From Isochrysis galbana (lineage: Eukaryota; Haptophyta; Isochrysidales; Isochrysidaceae): 64,000 bases of DNA. A program made the translations under genes and the position numbers. The notes beneath the pieces are model-generated. The model made no database searches and was not told the DNA's origin. It was given only the letters and a program-made list of their open reading frames with translations. Shown here in pieces: positions 62,598 to 64,000 of the stretch (its first letter is position 1; each line of letters begins with the position of its first letter). The DNA is taken from positions 691,511 through 755,510 of the forward strand of contig CM030931.1 in assembly GCA_018136815.1 (NCBI GenBank), read 5' to 3'.

Positions 62598-64000
62598 AGC
62601 GGTGGCAATGAGCCTACCCCACCGATCCAAGCGGCGGCGCCACTCAGTCCGCGGATAGTTCGCTGGCTGATCGCGTGCGGCACGGCATCACCAGGCTCGC
62701 CATTGCGAGCTCTTGCGGGGGCCATACTGCCACTCACAGCCATAAGTGAGTTCGTTGGCTGTGGCTCCCGCTCACATTGGGTCCCACGCCGGCAGCAACA
62801 AGCTCTGCGAGTCACGCAGGCTGAGCTGCGTTTGGAGCTACGGCGGAGCTCCCGACTGCACAACGAGCTTGCGGAGCGGGATGTGGCCATGGCGGCGCTG
62901 CACAAGATCAAGACGATGCGGGTGGTCGTCGGGTGGTTCTCGTCGCCGGTGTGCGCGATCATCTACCAGGTATGTGGCACTGCAAGAGTGCATGCGCAAG
63001 CACAGCCACGCGTGTAGCATGCACTCACGCCTGGTTGCCTTTCCGCTCGCAGGTGGCTAAGTACGTGGCGCTCTGCTCGTCAAAGGGCTATGCGATTGGC
63101 GCCAAGTTCCGCGAGTGGATGGACGCGAGGCTTGCCGACATGGTAGACGCCTCCACCGACGCCGTGCTCGGAAACGTTGAGGACCTGCTGGCCATCTGCG
63201 GATCTCGCTCGTACGTCTTCTTCCTCAACGCCGCCGTGACCGAGCGCCTGCTCACGCAGGAGGGTACTCTTCGGACGTTCCTCGAGGAGGAGGAGATGAT
63301 GGCGGAGAAGGCGGGCGGCAAGCTACGCGGCTCCATCCTCAAGGGCGCCTCCTCTCCCGAGATCATGGCCGCGGTGCGAGCGATGTCTATCCTGTCGGAC
63401 ACCGTTCTCTGGCCTCTCTTGCGTGCCATCAAGTTCGGTCCGGAGCAGCGCGCGCTCGACGTCCTTCCCGACGTCTGGCCCGCCGCGATCGATTTCTTCG
63501 CTAAGGCGTCCGCGGACCCGCAAGGCGTGATAGACGGGAGCGTACGGTTGGACTTGGGGCCGCACGCTCCGACGCTGCCCGAGTTGACTCCCGGACAGGA
63601 GAGGCGCAGCTCTCGAGCGGCCATCGACTCCAATAGAATTAGGGAGCGGGCCGCCGGCGACGAGTTCGTGGGCAAGTTGCTCGCAGCTGCGTTCGAGGCC
63701 ATGGTGCCGGCGACGCAGAACCATGCGGCCGAGTTCATCGCGCCCGACGGCAAGCTATGCAAGGCTAAGCTCACGTCCGAGATCCGCGCCAAGTACGATG
63801 CACTTCTTGCTACTAGCACCCCCGTCGAGAGGCTACACGCTCTCGGGAAAGCGAGTGACAAGGTGGCCGGCCAGCAGCGCGCCGACTCGCGCGCCGGTAT
63901 CGCGTTGGGCAAGTTCAATCACCAAGGCGAGTGGCTCGACAGCAAAACCTCGACAGAGCTCGAGGCGGTGTTTCGTATCGCTTGGCGAGAGGCGCGGCTC
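61561..64000 (+). mobile_element. Family-D element, long copy running off the window
   Basis: It starts GGGCGGTCAAACAGGGGCTT and matches 37,181-37,877 for about 690 bp. It continues as an intron-containing ORF to the right edge. The right terminus is not in the window, so the element class cannot be fixed. Confidence 0.7.
61809..64000 (+). CDS. Element-encoded protein of unknown function, 3' end beyond window
   Basis: Two exons (to 62,969, then 63,053 onward) are joined by an 83-nt GT-AG intron, CCAG|GTATGT...CTCGCAG|GTGG, and read continuously to 64,000 (over 700 residues). The N-terminal start is unclear: no in-frame ATG lies near the left end, so the frame is given from where it opens and a 5' exon is possible. 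The N-terminal part is Ala-rich helical (LRVEAALAALLSLTVPDSAL, VVALYAAASKKAQDLARAPH). A Gly run of about 17 follows near residue 260, then helical segments LRLELRRSSRLHNELAERD and YVALCSSKGYAIGAKFREWM. No polymerase, transposase or integrase motif is visible. The second copy at 37 kb has a stop in this frame, which supports it being element-borne. Confidence 0.45.

Overview
The window is nuclear DNA from a GC-rich microbial eukaryote, most plausibly a unicellular alga of the haptophyte/chromalveolate type. That placement is inference. The evidence is GT-AG introns, an intron-containing tRNA-Tyr, a eukaryote-type selenocysteine tRNA, eukaryote-only gene families (NAF1, Furry, TLDc, PUB, an S6K-like kinase), a GT37-like fucosyltransferase and many retrotransposon relics. 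No database search was possible, so all names rest on motifs read in the sequence.

Host genes, left to right: an intronless AGC kinase (minus, 2.1-5.1 kb); tRNA-Tyr (7.2 kb); a GT37-like glycosyltransferase (11.4-12.8 kb); NAF1 (minus) divergent from a coiled-coil gene (14.7-17.8 kb); tRNA-Sec (20.6 kb); an 8.1-kb uninterrupted Furry/Mor2/Tao3-like ORF (23.2-31.4 kb); a secreted or targeted TLDc protein and a PUB-domain protein (minus, 33.8-36.3 kb); a six-exon bifunctional methylene-THF dehydrogenase/cyclohydrolase (minus, 51.5-53.6 kb); a membrane RING-like protein (54.4-55.4 kb); and a three-exon TPR protein (58.5-60.5 kb).

Between these lie nested repeats. The commonest is a chromodomain Ty3/gypsy-type LTR retrotransposon family with at least eight partial copies. 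Four of them share their 5' leader up to the same CAG trinucleotide and then diverge completely. A second family (D), starting GGGCGGTCAAACA, carries an intron-containing ORF of unknown function that runs off the right edge. There is also a frameshifted tyrosine recombinase, a pair of ~420-bp repeats, and an inverted-repeat family that brackets tRNA-Sec.

The most distinctive object is a compact ~6.65-kb element at 42,383-49,031. It is bounded by 792/682-bp terminal inverted repeats whose length difference is exactly eleven 10-bp units. Between them are a GIY-YIG nuclease, two small proteins resembling families of algal large DNA viruses and Polinton-like viruses, a hydrophobic protein, and a 1,079-residue protein. 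That protein joins a TVpol-like (family A-related) polymerase domain to a protein-primed PolB-type 3'-5' exonuclease and stops just before the PolB palm. No capsid or packaging gene is visible. It looks like a small virus-derived or transpoviron-like element, integrated or captured in the host genome.
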